DNA of 64,000 nucleotides from contig UQYF01000001.1 of NCBI GenBank assembly GCA_900545175.1, forward strand, positions 287,409-351,408, given 5' to 3'. Source of the stretch: an uncultured Eubacteriales bacterium. Lineage in GTDB: Bacteria > Bacillota > Clostridia > Lachnospirales > Lachnospiraceae. Below, one piece after another: positions 8,040 through 16,105 of the stretch. Position 1 is the stretch's first letter, and each line of letters begins with the position of its first letter. Under the pieces are notes generated by a model. The model had not been told where the DNA came from and did no database searches. It saw only the letters and a list, made by a program, of their open reading frames with translations. Position numbers and translations under genes: made by a program.

Positions 8040-9446
8040 ATGGCAGAAAAGAAACCGGTTCAAATAGTTGAAACTGTTTTGCGTGATGCTCATCAGTCAC
8101 TTATTGCCACCAGAATGTCTACAGAGCAGATGCTTCCTATCATCGACAAGATGGATAAGGTTGGATATTATGCTGTAGAGTGCTGGGGCGGTGCTACTTT
8201 TGATGCATGTTTAAGATTCTTAAAGGAAGATCCATGGATGAGACTTCGTAAGCTCAAGGATGGCTTCAAGAACACAAAGCTTCAGATGTTATTTCGTGGA
8301 CAGAACATCCTCGGTTATCGTCCGTATGCAGATGACGTTGTAGAGTACTTCGTAAAGAAGTCCGCTGCCAACGGTATCGATGTAATTCGTATTTTTGACT
8401 GTCTTAACGATATCCGTAACCTTGAGACAGCAGTTAAGGCTGCTAACTCAGAGGGCGTTGAAGCTCAGGTTGCTCTTTCTTATACATTAGGTGATGCATA
8501 TACACTTGATTACTGGAAAGATATGGCTAAGAAGATTGAGGATATGGGTGCTAATTCTATCTGTATCAAGGATATGGCTGGTCTTTTAGTTCCTTACAAG
8601 GCTACAGAGCTTGTACAGGCACTTAAGGAAGGCACATCTCTTCCTATCGACCTTCATACACATTACACATCAGGTGTTGCTTCAATGACATATCTTAAGG
8701 CAGTTGAGGCAGGCTGTGACAGAATCGATACAGCTATGTCACCTATGGCTATGGGTACAAGCCAGCCTGCAACAGAGGTTCTCGCTAAGACATTTGAGGG
8801 AACTCCTTATGATCCTGGCTTTGACCAGAACCTTCTTGCTGAGATTGCTGCTTACTTTACACCTCTTCGCGAAGAGTGGATTAAGAGCGGTCTTATGAGC
8901 ACAAAGGTTATGGGTGTTAATATCAAGACTCTTCTTTATCAGGTACCTGGCGGTATGCTTTCAAACCTTGTTTCCCAGTTAAAGGAAATGAAGGCAGAGG
9001 ATAAGTTTACAGAAGTTCTTGAGGAAGTTCCAAGAGTTCGTAAGGACTTCGGTGAACCACCTCTTGTTACACCTTCAAGCCAGATCGTTGGTACACAGGC
9101 TGTTCTCAACGTAGTTCTCGGTGAGAGATATAAGAACATGACTAAGGAATCTAAGGACTTACTTCTCGGTAAGTATGGAAAGACTGTTAAGCCTTTCAAC
9201 CCTGAGGTTCAGAAGAAGGCTATTGAGCTTTCAGGCGAGAAGCCAATCACATGCCGTTTCGCTGATACTCTTAAGCCGGAGCTTGCTAAGCTTGAGTCTG
9301 AGATGAAGCAGTACAAGCAGCAGGATGAGGATGTATTATCATACGCACTCTTCCCACAGGTTGCTACAGACTTCTTCAAGTACAGAGAAGCACAGCAGAC
9401 TAAGGTTGACGCTACAGCAGCTAAGGATGGCGCTTACCCTGTATAA
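8040..9446 (+). CDS. oadA: oxaloacetate decarboxylase alpha / pyruvate carboxylase subunit B carboxyltransferase
   Basis: A 468-residue HMGL-like TIM-barrel carboxyltransferase with the PYC_OADA domain. It moves CO2 from oxaloacetate to biotin. Seen: LRDAHQS with the metal-site aspartate (D16), the ECWGGATFDACLRF signature, carbamylated-lysine candidate K177 in SICIKDMAG, and metal ligands H206 and H208 in DLHTHYTSG. The C-terminal part has the conserved PGGMLSNL segment. No biotinyl domain is attached, unlike full OadA (about 590 residues), so it must use the separate carrier at 6271-6639. AGGAGG precedes the ATG. It sits 215 bases behind oadB, beyond a series of hairpins, and may be expressed separately. 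Confidence 0.93.
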   Translation: MAEKKPVQIVETVLRDAHQSLIATRMSTEQMLPIIDKMDKVGYYAVECWGGATFDACLRFLKEDPWMRLRKLKDGFKNTKLQMLFRGQNILGYRPYADDVVEYFVKKSAANGIDVIRIFDCLNDIRNLETAVKAANSEGVEAQVALSYTLGDAYTLDYWKDMAKKIEDMGANSICIKDMAGLLVPYKATELVQALKEGTSLPIDLHTHYTSGVASMTYLKAVEAGCDRIDTAMSPMAMGTSQPATEVLAKTFEGTPYDPGFDQNLLAEIAAYFTPLREEWIKSGLMSTKVMGVNIKTLLYQVPGGMLSNLVSQLKEMKAEDKFTEVLEEVPRVRKDFGEPPLVTPSSQIVGTQAVLNVVLGERYKNMTKESKDLLLGKYGKTVKPFNPEVQKKAIELSGEKPITCRFADTLKPELAKLESEMKQYKQQDEDVLSYALFPQVATDFFKYREAQQTKVDATAAKDGAYPV

Positions 9447-9489
9447 ATCTATACAAAAATGCTGAGTATGTAATACACAGTCAGTAAAC

Positions 9490-9530
9490 AAAGAGGTCAA
9501 TTTAATGTAATTTTAAATCGACCTCTTTAT
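9490..9530 (+). terminator. terminator of oadA
   Basis: AAAGAGGTC (9490-9498) pairs with GACCTCTTT (9520-9528); the loop contains AATTTA/TAAAT that extends the stem. The trailing T-run is short. Confidence 0.7.
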
Positions 9531-9602
9531 CATACTGTAACAATATTGTTATCTCATAATATTTAATATGATATTATGGTACAATAAGTAAATTGAACAA
9601 TA

Positions 9603-9663
9603 AACAGTAAAATACCACCCATTACAATGCATATCAAATAGCTCTGCATTGTAGTGGGTGGTA
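9603..9663 (-). terminator. terminator of rqcH
   Basis: A 19-bp stem with one mismatch (TACCACCCATTACAATGCA at 9613-9631 against TGCATTGTAGTGGGTGGTA at 9645-9663). Read leftward it is followed by TTTTACTGTTTA, placing it 34 bases after the rqcH stop. Confidence 0.8.
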
Positions 9664-9696
9664 CTTTACGTTAATTTAGTAATATTCAGGATGAAA

Positions 9697-11538
9697 TCAT
9701 TCCTCTATAAGTGTACCCATCTTATGTGGGTTATTGTCAATAGTCATTGAGAAGTTGGTGTGATAGATTACAAAACCAGGCTTCGCTGCGGCAGGCTTCT
9801 TGATATGCTTTTTCTGGATATAGTCGACATCAACTTTCTCCTGAGTGCTCGCCTTGGAGTAGTGTGCAGCAAGTCTTGCGGCTTCCTCAAAGGTGTTGTC
9901 CGGAAGTTCCTTGTTTTCAGCTTTTACGATTACGTGTGAGCCCGGAATGTTCTTGGCATGGAACCACCAGTCATTGCCGGTTGCAAGCTTGAATGTCAGG
10001 TATTCATTCTGGTAGTTGTTCTTTCCGACATACATATGAAAACCATCACTTGAAATATAGTGAAAAGGCTTGCTTGTAATCTTTTCTTTCTTATTAGAGG
10101 ATGCCTTTCCTTTAGAGCCCTTGTGGTGGATATAGCCATACTCAATCATTTCCTGCTTCAGCTGTACAAGGTCATCGTAGGACACGGCTATGTCGAGAGA
10201 GTTGCTTATAGACTCAAGATGGTCAATCTCTTCCTTTGTTTCAAGAGTGAGCTTACTCAGCGCTTCGTAAGTACGCTTAAGCTTATTATATCTATCGAAA
10301 TATTTTATACTGTTCTCGCGTGCGGTCAAATCCTCCTGCAATGGAATAGTTATCATTTCGTTGGTATAATAGTTGAGTGCCTCAAAGCTCTTAGCACCCT
10401 CAGGAATATCGTAGCCATAAGCATTTAAAAGCTCACCGTAGATGCGGTATTTTTCGCGTTTTTCGGTATCGGAAAGCTGCTTTAGCTGGAGGTCATATTT
10501 TTTATTGTTGCGTTCAAGCGCAGTGTTCACAATCTGTCTTAAATCGGCTGAACGCTGACGGATACGTGTTATGTTATTCTTTTTTTCATAAAATACTTGA
10601 AGCACGTCGCTTATTGAGGCATTATTTTCGATTCTGTAAGCAGATGAATTTGAAGAATGACGGTTATCTTTTGAAGACGGAGTGTTATCGTCAGCATCCA
10701 TTTTCGGTGAGCTGTCTGCCGTTTCATACATGGTCAATGGAATGGCTGAAAATTCCACAGGTTCATCGTTTTTATATACAATACACGGTGAAAAATTACC
10801 GGATATGATATCTTTCATGACATGTCGAAAAATTCCATGCAGATGTGTAAGTTCAGGCTCAGTCATACAGTTGGCAGGAGTACTGCTGTCTATTGATGCA
10901 AGATGGCATATCTCTTCGGCGCTTACAGGGCTTATTCCTGTAAAAGAAGAATAGAGTGCCTTGGAAACAGGCATTGGTTTTTGCAAAAGACAAGCTGCAA
11001 AAGCGTCTGAATCTACAGTGAGAGGGTTAAGTTTGCCGGTAGTGTTGGGAATGAAGTAATTCCGTCCGGGAAGAACTTCGCGCACAGAGCTTACATATGC
11101 AGGGACATGCTTGATACTGTCGATTATCATGTCGTTTTCATCGCAGAATATGATATTACTGTGTTTGCCCATCAGCTCTACAATAAGAAACTTTTTGCAC
11201 AGGTCGCCCATCTCATCGAGATGTTCTATTTCAAATCTGATTATGCGTTCAAGTCCGGGCTGTGTAATTGACACGATTCGTCCGTTGCTTAAATGCTTTC
11301 TTAGAAGCATGCAGAAATTCGGTGCCGTAAGCGGGCTTGGCTTGTTATCCTGCAATATATATACAAGCGGAAGACTTGCGCTTGCAGACAGTAAGAGCCT
11401 GTACTGCTCTTTGTTGTTCTTGATTGTGATAAAAAGCTCATCATCCTCAGGCTGTGCTATCTTATATAATCGTCCGCCTAGCAGCTTATCGTTCATTTCC
11501 TTTACAAGTGCTGCGACTACAAATCCATCAAATGCCAT
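9697..11538 (-). CDS. rqcH: NFACT-family ribosome quality control protein RqcH
   Basis: A 613-residue NFACT protein (RqcH/Rqc2/FbpA family). In Bacillus it binds split 50S subunits carrying peptidyl-tRNA and directs C-terminal alanine tailing for degradation. Domains in order: NFACT-N (about 1-210), helix-hairpin-helix and coiled coil (about 310-480), and NFACT-R, with DWWFHAKNIPGSHV beginning at residue 523. A low-complexity Ser/Asp/Asn insert lies around 270-305. The position equivalent to the Bacillus D97-R98 pair needed for tRNA binding reads E97-R98 here, a conservative change. The start has a TGAGGAATAAA ribosome site and the gene is transcribed divergently from yicC. Confidence 0.93.
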   Translation of the reverse strand: MAFDGFVVAALVKEMNDKLLGGRLYKIAQPEDDELFITIKNNKEQYRLLLSASASLPLVYILQDNKPSPLTAPNFCMLLRKHLSNGRIVSITQPGLERIIRFEIEHLDEMGDLCKKFLIVELMGKHSNIIFCDENDMIIDSIKHVPAYVSSVREVLPGRNYFIPNTTGKLNPLTVDSDAFAACLLQKPMPVSKALYSSFTGISPVSAEEICHLASIDSSTPANCMTEPELTHLHGIFRHVMKDIISGNFSPCIVYKNDEPVEFSAIPLTMYETADSSPKMDADDNTPSSKDNRHSSNSSAYRIENNASISDVLQVFYEKKNNITRIRQRSADLRQIVNTALERNNKKYDLQLKQLSDTEKREKYRIYGELLNAYGYDIPEGAKSFEALNYYTNEMITIPLQEDLTARENSIKYFDRYNKLKRTYEALSKLTLETKEEIDHLESISNSLDIAVSYDDLVQLKQEMIEYGYIHHKGSKGKASSNKKEKITSKPFHYISSDGFHMYVGKNNYQNEYLTFKLATGNDWWFHAKNIPGSHVIVKAENKELPDNTFEEAARLAAHYSKASTQEKVDVDYIQKKHIKKPAAAKPGFVIYHTNFSMTIDNNPHKMGTLIEE

Positions 11539-11705
11539 TTTTATTCCTCAACTTTCTTATAAATCTCTATTTCATAATAGCTAATACTGGCAATAATTCC
11601 GACAATATAAAACAAAAATATTGTATTCTTTAATATATAATTTACCATTTTGTATGCTCGTAAGTGCAAAAATATATTATAATTGTAGCATATTTTGAAT
11701 AAATA

Positions 11706-11714
11706 TGGTATAAT
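11706..11714 (+). promoter_or_regulatory. extended -10 promoter of yicC
   Basis: TGGTATAAT (TGn plus a perfect -10) lies about 55 bases before the yicC ATG. No good -35 at 17 bases; TTGTAG lies at about 20 bases. Confidence 0.5.
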
Positions 11715-11768
11715 TTTTTAAAAGTATGCAATAAATGTGTAATACGTTTATATTATGGAGGAAATCCG

Positions 11769-12647
11769 ATGATTAAGAGCATGACAGGATTTGGAAGATA
11801 TGAAGCTGTCGATAATGAACGCAAGATTACAGTAGAGATGAAGTCTGTCAATCACAGATATCTTGAAACAGGCATCAAGATGCCGAAAAAGTTGAATTTC
11901 TATGAAGCCGGAATAAGAAATGTCCTTAAGAAATATATTAGCAGAGGCAAGGTTGATATATTTATCACTTTTGAAGATTTTTCCGAAAATAAAGTCCGCC
12001 TGCATTATAACAAGGAACTCGCAGATGAATATATGGACATATTTAAGCAGATATCACAGCAGTATGGCATAGAAAACGATGTGAAGACTTCAATGCTTGC
12101 TAAGATGCCGGAAGTTATCACGATGGAAGATGAGGAAAGTGATGACGAGACTGTATGGCATCTTTTAGAGCATGCAGTTGATATGGCATGTAAAGAGTTT
12201 GTTGAAACAAGAGTCAGGGAAGGCGAACAACTGAAAGCCGATCTTATAGATAAGCTTGACAGAATGCTTGAACTGGTCGATTTTATTGAAAACAGAAGTC
12301 CGCAGGTAGTTGATGAATACAGGGAAAGACTTGAGGGCAAAGTAAAAGAGCTGCTTGCTGATACATCGCTTGATGATGGCAGGATTGCGACAGAGGTTAC
12401 AATATTTGCCGATAAGATATGTGTAGATGAGGAAACAGTCCGTTTAAGAAGTCATATTGAGAGCACGAAGGCTACAATCTTAGAAGGTGGAAGTGTCGGA
12501 AGGAAGCTTGATTTTATTGCTCAGGAGATGAACCGCGAAGCGAATACTATTCTTTCTAAGGCGAGTGACTTATCGATTACCGATTGTGCAATAACTCTTA
12601 AGACGGAGATTGAAAAGGTCCGGGAACAGATACAGAATATAGAATAG
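11769..12647 (+). CDS. yicC: YicC family endoribonuclease-like protein
   Basis: A 292-residue YicC/YloC protein; Escherichia coli and Bacillus members act as endoribonucleases on structured RNA. The N-terminal signature MIKSMTGFGRYE and the C-terminal DUF1732 block (GRKLDFIAQEMNREANTILSKA region, residues about 250-272) are both intact, with a charged helical middle. GGAGGAAATCCG precedes the ATG. In most Firmicutes the next genes are remA, gmk and rpoZ; here remA and gmk are absent and rpoZ follows at once. Confidence 0.93.
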   Translation: MIKSMTGFGRYEAVDNERKITVEMKSVNHRYLETGIKMPKKLNFYEAGIRNVLKKYISRGKVDIFITFEDFSENKVRLHYNKELADEYMDIFKQISQQYGIENDVKTSMLAKMPEVITMEDEESDDETVWHLLEHAVDMACKEFVETRVREGEQLKADLIDKLDRMLELVDFIENRSPQVVDEYRERLEGKVKELLADTSLDDGRIATEVTIFADKICVDEETVRLRSHIESTKATILEGGSVGRKLDFIAQEMNREANTILSKASDLSITDCAITLKTEIEKVREQIQNIE

Positions 12648-12650
12648 CTA

Positions 12651-12679
12651 TTGACAAAATTAAAAAAACAGGACATAAT
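12651..12679 (+). promoter_or_regulatory. promoter of rpoZ
   Basis: TTGACA (12651-12656), 17 bases, CATAAT (12674-12679), beginning four bases after the yicC stop. It gives rpoZ its own transcript with a leader of about 100 bases. Confidence 0.75.
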
Positions 12680-12692
12680 ATCAGCTATGGCA

Positions 12693-12751
12693 ATATTTCA
12701 TAATGCGAAGAATGCCTTATAACAGATATTTGCATTATATTGTTGAAATAT
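12693..12751 (+). other. stem-loop in the rpoZ leader
   Basis: ATATTTCA-TAATGC (12693-12706) can pair with GCATTA (12732-12737) and TGAAATAT (12744-12751), leaving a six-base bulge. No T-tract follows. Function unknown. Confidence 0.4.
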
Positions 12752-12785
12752 GTGAACGAATATCCAGCATGGAAGGAGAATTAGA

Positions 12786-13031
12786 ATGTTACATCCATCT
12801 TATACAGATTTAATGGAAGTTGTTAACAGTGATGTTGAGCCGGGAGAGCAGCCAATTGTACAGAGCCGTTATTCAATCGTGCTCGCTACAGCAAAGAGAG
12901 CAAGACAGCTTATTGCAGGTGATGAGCCTCTTGTTAAGGTTAAATCTGTTGACAAGCCGTTATCAATCGCTATTGAGGAGCTTTACGAATCTAAGATTAA
13001 GATTATCAGTGAAGACGGAAGCGAGGAATAA
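12786..13031 (+). CDS. rpoZ: RNA polymerase omega subunit
   Basis: An 81-residue omega subunit that helps assemble and stabilise the beta-prime subunit of RNA polymerase. The core motif RYSIVLATAKRARQLI (around residues 28-43) and the following small-residue helix (IAIEELYESKI) match the family. It starts with MLHPSYTDLM, and a GGAAGGAGAATTAGA ribosome site precedes the ATG. It has its own promoter and terminator, so it appears to be monocistronic instead of lying behind gmk. Confidence 0.93.
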   Translation: MLHPSYTDLMEVVNSDVEPGEQPIVQSRYSIVLATAKRARQLIAGDEPLVKVKSVDKPLSIAIEELYESKIKIISEDGSEE

Positions 13032-13046
13032 TCGTAATAGAATATA

Positions 13047-13099
13047 AAAGGACTGTTATACTTAATGTTTCGCTTTTAGTGTGACAGTCCTTTGTTTTT
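13047..13099 (+). terminator. terminator of rpoZ
   Basis: AAAGGACTGT (13047-13056) pairs with ACAGTCCTTT (13084-13093), followed by GTTTTTG. Confidence 0.85.
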
Positions 13100-13122
13100 G
13101 GTTAAAAGGGAGTACATATATT

Positions 13123-13965
13123 ATGGAATGGATTGAATATCTGAAGGTTATCATACTTGGTATAGTTGAAGGAATCACGGAATGGCTTCCTATAAGCAGT
13201 ACAGGACATCTTATCCTTGTAGACGAATTTATGAAGCTTAATATGAGTGATGCGTTCAAGGAAATGTTTGATGTAGTTATACAGCTTGGTGCGATTATGG
13301 CTGTTTTTGTGATTTATTTTAAGAAGCTTATTCCTATAGATGCGGTTAAGACTGACAACGATAAGCACAGACTTGCGTGGAATAATGAAAAGCTTATCAT
13401 GTGGTGCAAGATACTTGTGGCAAGTATGCCTGCTGCCATAATCGGACTTCCGTTTGATGATAAGCTTGACGAGTTTTTTTATAATGCACCTACCGTTGCT
13501 GTCATGCTGATTGTTTACGGTATTGCTTTTATAGTTGTTGAAAAGCTTCATAGAGGAAAGCGCTTTAAGATTAACGACATCAGTGAGATTACATTTAAGA
13601 CAGCAGCTTTGATAGGAATATTTCAGGTACTTGCACTTATTCCGGGAACATCACGTTCGGGAGCAACGATTGTAGGAGCCATGATTATTGGTGTTGGAAG
13701 AACTGCTGCCGCTGAGTTTACTTTTTACCTTGCAATACCTGTAATGTTCGGTGCCAGCTTCCTTAAGCTTCTAAAGTTCGGCTTCGCATTTACGGCATCT
13801 GAGGCGGCTGCATTGATTCTTGGAATGATTGTCGCATTTGCAGTTTCAATTATTGCGATTAAGTTCCTTATGAACTATATAAAGAAGCATGACTTTACTG
13901 TGTTCGGATGGTACAGAATAGTTCTTGGTGTACTTGTTCTTATAATGATGTTTGCAGGGCATTAA
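13123..13965 (+). CDS. uppP: undecaprenyl-diphosphatase UppP (BacA)
   Basis: A 280-residue polytopic membrane phosphatase that recycles undecaprenyl diphosphate for cell-wall synthesis and gives basal bacitracin tolerance. The first signature EGITEWLPISSTGH carries E16, E20 and S26; the second signature PGTSRSGATI lies near residue 180. About eight transmembrane helices are visible. ATG 13123 was chosen because the upstream in-frame GTG at 13081 lies inside the rpoZ terminator, whereas AAAAGGGAG precedes 13123. Confidence 0.95.
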   Translation: MEWIEYLKVIILGIVEGITEWLPISSTGHLILVDEFMKLNMSDAFKEMFDVVIQLGAIMAVFVIYFKKLIPIDAVKTDNDKHRLAWNNEKLIMWCKILVASMPAAIIGLPFDDKLDEFFYNAPTVAVMLIVYGIAFIVVEKLHRGKRFKINDISEITFKTAALIGIFQVLALIPGTSRSGATIVGAMIIGVGRTAAAEFTFYLAIPVMFGASFLKLLKFGFAFTASEAAALILGMIVAFAVSIIAIKFLMNYIKKHDFTVFGWYRIVLGVLVLIMMFAGH

Positions 13966-14023
13966 TTCATATGAATATCAATACCGGAAACGGCAGTATA
14001 TGAAGAAAAGCAGGCAATAAATA

Positions 14024-14052
14024 TTGACAAAGTACAAGAATAAGTATATTGT
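14024..14052 (+). promoter_or_regulatory. promoter of the FliD-like gene
   Basis: TTGACA (14024-14029), 17 bases, TATTGT (14047-14052). It is a sigma-A type promoter; no sigma-D (flagellar) motif was recognised. Confidence 0.6.
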
Positions 14053-14126
14053 TAAGGAGTAAGAGAATATATTATTCTTACATATTTTTGTCAGTTTAAT
14101 AATATGTTTGGAAAGGAGTGCATATT

Positions 14127-14843
14127 ATGTCGTTATCGATTAACACATTATTGAATGGATTTGGAAATACTTCGTCTAACAGTTCGTATACGAGTGGTCT
14201 GTATTCCTCATTGTCGGAATATTCCACAATAAGAACAGGAGCGTACAAGAAGCTTCTGAATTCATACTTTTCTAAGACGCAGTCAACAAAAGCTTCACAG
14301 ACGGGAACCAATTATCAGGTTAAAGGCAATTCTACAGTAGAGAAGAAGCAGCTTACGGAAGTTAAGGATGCTGCGGATAGTCTGTATAGCTCAGCCGCGA
14401 AGCTTACCGATACCAGTTCAACTAAGAGCTTATTTAAGAATGCTCAGTCAGTTACGGGTGAGATTTCATCGGCAGTAAAGAACTTTGTGAACGATTATAA
14501 TTCACTTGTCGAGGAAGCGGCCGATACATCGAATTCGAAGGTTACAGGCAAGGTTTCATTCATGACGAGCCAGACTAATGCATACAAGAGCTCACTTGAG
14601 AACATCGGCATAACAATCAATGATGATAAGACTCTTACAGTGGATGAGAAGAAACTTAACAGCGCAGATGTTAATGATGTGAAGAAGCTTTTTAACGGTT
14701 CAAGTTCAATGGCATATCAGACATTTGTGAGAGCATCTTCGATAAGCAGTGCGGCTGAGAACGCCAGCACAACATCCGGATTATATGGTTCGGACGGAGC
14801 TTACGATAATTATTATAACAGTGCATATAATTGGTATCTGTAA
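14127..14843 (+). CDS. short FliD C-terminus-like protein
   Basis: A 238-residue Ser/Asn/Lys/Tyr-rich protein without signal peptide or membrane segment. Residues about 75-185 resemble the C-terminal region of flagellar cap protein FliD: a helix ending in VKNFVNDYNSL (near 120), then LENIGITINDDKTLTVDEKKL-type text near 158-177, the pattern that precedes the last FliD helices. The N-terminal FliD domain and the terminal coiled coil are missing, and the protein ends in a Tyr/Asn-rich tail. GGAAAGGAG precedes ATG 14127. It has its own promoter and terminator and is followed by a FliB homologue. It may be a secreted filament-associated protein; the family call is moderate. Confidence 0.55.
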   Translation: MSLSINTLLNGFGNTSSNSSYTSGLYSSLSEYSTIRTGAYKKLLNSYFSKTQSTKASQTGTNYQVKGNSTVEKKQLTEVKDAADSLYSSAAKLTDTSSTKSLFKNAQSVTGEISSAVKNFVNDYNSLVEEAADTSNSKVTGKVSFMTSQTNAYKSSLENIGITINDDKTLTVDEKKLNSADVNDVKKLFNGSSSMAYQTFVRASSISSAAENASTTSGLYGSDGAYDNYYNSAYNWYL

Positions 14844-14863
14844 TAATTTATAAGAATCAATAA

Positions 14864-14900
14864 GGGCACCAGAATGCTATACATTTTGGTGTTCTTTTTT
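14864..14900 (+). terminator. terminator of the FliD-like gene
   Basis: GGGCACCAGAATG (14864-14876) pairs, with G-T wobbles, with CATTTTGGTGTTC (14882-14894), followed by TTTTTT. Confidence 0.75.
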
Positions 14901-14923
14901 GCGATAGAGAGGATTTATAAGCC

Positions 14924-16069
14924 ATGAAAATCAGAGTGCCCGAATATTATAAGGATTTTTCATGTATAGGCGGTGAATGCATTGATACATGCTGCGCCGG
15001 ATGGGAAGTTGACGTAGATAAGAAATCAAGCGCTTATTACAAAAGTGTAGAGGGCGCTTTTGGCGATAGATTGCGAAGCAAGCTGGTCGATTATCCTATA
15101 GAGGATAGGTTCATACTTGGAGAGCATGGAAGATGCCCTTTTTTAAACAGCAAAAATTTGTGTGATATATATACCGAGCTTGGTGAGGATAAGTTATGTG
15201 AGACATGTACTAACTTTCCGCGGCATATAACTGAATTCGGTAACACAAGAGAGATAGGAATCTCGCTTTCATGTCCGGTTGCGGTGGAGCTTATTATGAA
15301 GCGTAAAGAGCCGATAAGATTTACCGTGTCAGAAAACGAGGAGAAGGTTTCTGAATATAATGACATTGATGCTGAGCTGTATTATAGTCTCTGTCAGGCA
15401 AGAGAGCTTGCATATACAATATGTCAGGACAGAACCATGAAAATCAGGCATAGAGCCGTATTGCTTTTAGACTTTGCGAAAAAGCTTCAAAAGAAGCTAA
15501 AGAAAAATAAATTGAATAAAATATTAGATGCATATAAGGATGTGCAGTACCGCAATGAACGCATAGAAAAACTAGAAAAGAAATATGCATCTTACAAGAA
15601 AACAACGGTTGTTTTAAGAAAATGGCTCGATATTTATGACAGATTAGAGCATATAAAACCGGAGTGGCAGGGAATATTGTCGGAGCTGTCGGGATATGTT
15701 GACAGAAAGATGCCGGATGTCAAGGCCGGTGCGGTTATTGTGAATGAACGCGATTATGAATACGAGCATCTGATAGTGTATTATGTATACAGATATTTCT
15801 TAAGAGCTGTGTTTGATGAGAATGTATTAGAAAAAATCAAGCTGTCATGTACGGCACTTGTAATGCAGGAATTATTAGGCGCTGCCTACTGTTATAGGGA
15901 TGGCTGTTTTGACTTTGAAAAACAGATAACACTTATGCGTATTTATTCTAAAGAGACTGAGCACTCAGAAGAAAACCTTGATGAACTGTATAGAAACTTT
16001 AAGAAGAATAAGGCATTTTCGACAAAGAATTATATGGGTATCATTCTGGGAAGCGGTTTATTTGATTGA
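14924..16069 (+). CDS. fliB: FliB-type flagellin lysine N-methylase homologue
   Basis: A 381-residue protein of the FliB family. FliB methylates surface lysines of flagellin in Salmonella. The N-terminus has the cysteine pattern C14-x4-C19-x3-C23-C24, followed by CPF, CDIYTELGEDKLCETCTNFPRH and CPVA. These cysteines are typical of the YkgJ-like zinc or iron-sulfur binding region. The C-terminal two thirds are helical and lysine-rich. GAGAGGATTTATAAGCC precedes the ATG. No flagellin gene is in the window; the FliD-like gene just upstream is the only flagellar hint. Homologues also occur in non-motile clostridia, so the substrate may not be flagellin. Confidence 0.8.
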   Translation: MKIRVPEYYKDFSCIGGECIDTCCAGWEVDVDKKSSAYYKSVEGAFGDRLRSKLVDYPIEDRFILGEHGRCPFLNSKNLCDIYTELGEDKLCETCTNFPRHITEFGNTREIGISLSCPVAVELIMKRKEPIRFTVSENEEKVSEYNDIDAELYYSLCQARELAYTICQDRTMKIRHRAVLLLDFAKKLQKKLKKNKLNKILDAYKDVQYRNERIEKLEKKYASYKKTTVVLRKWLDIYDRLEHIKPEWQGILSELSGYVDRKMPDVKAGAVIVNERDYEYEHLIVYYVYRYFLRAVFDENVLEKIKLSCTALVMQELLGAAYCYRDGCFDFEKQITLMRIYSKETEHSEENLDELYRNFKKNKAFSTKNYMGIILGSGLFD

Positions 16070-16105
16070 GTAGGAAATTAGAAGCATTTAACAGGAGTGT
16101 ATTCT

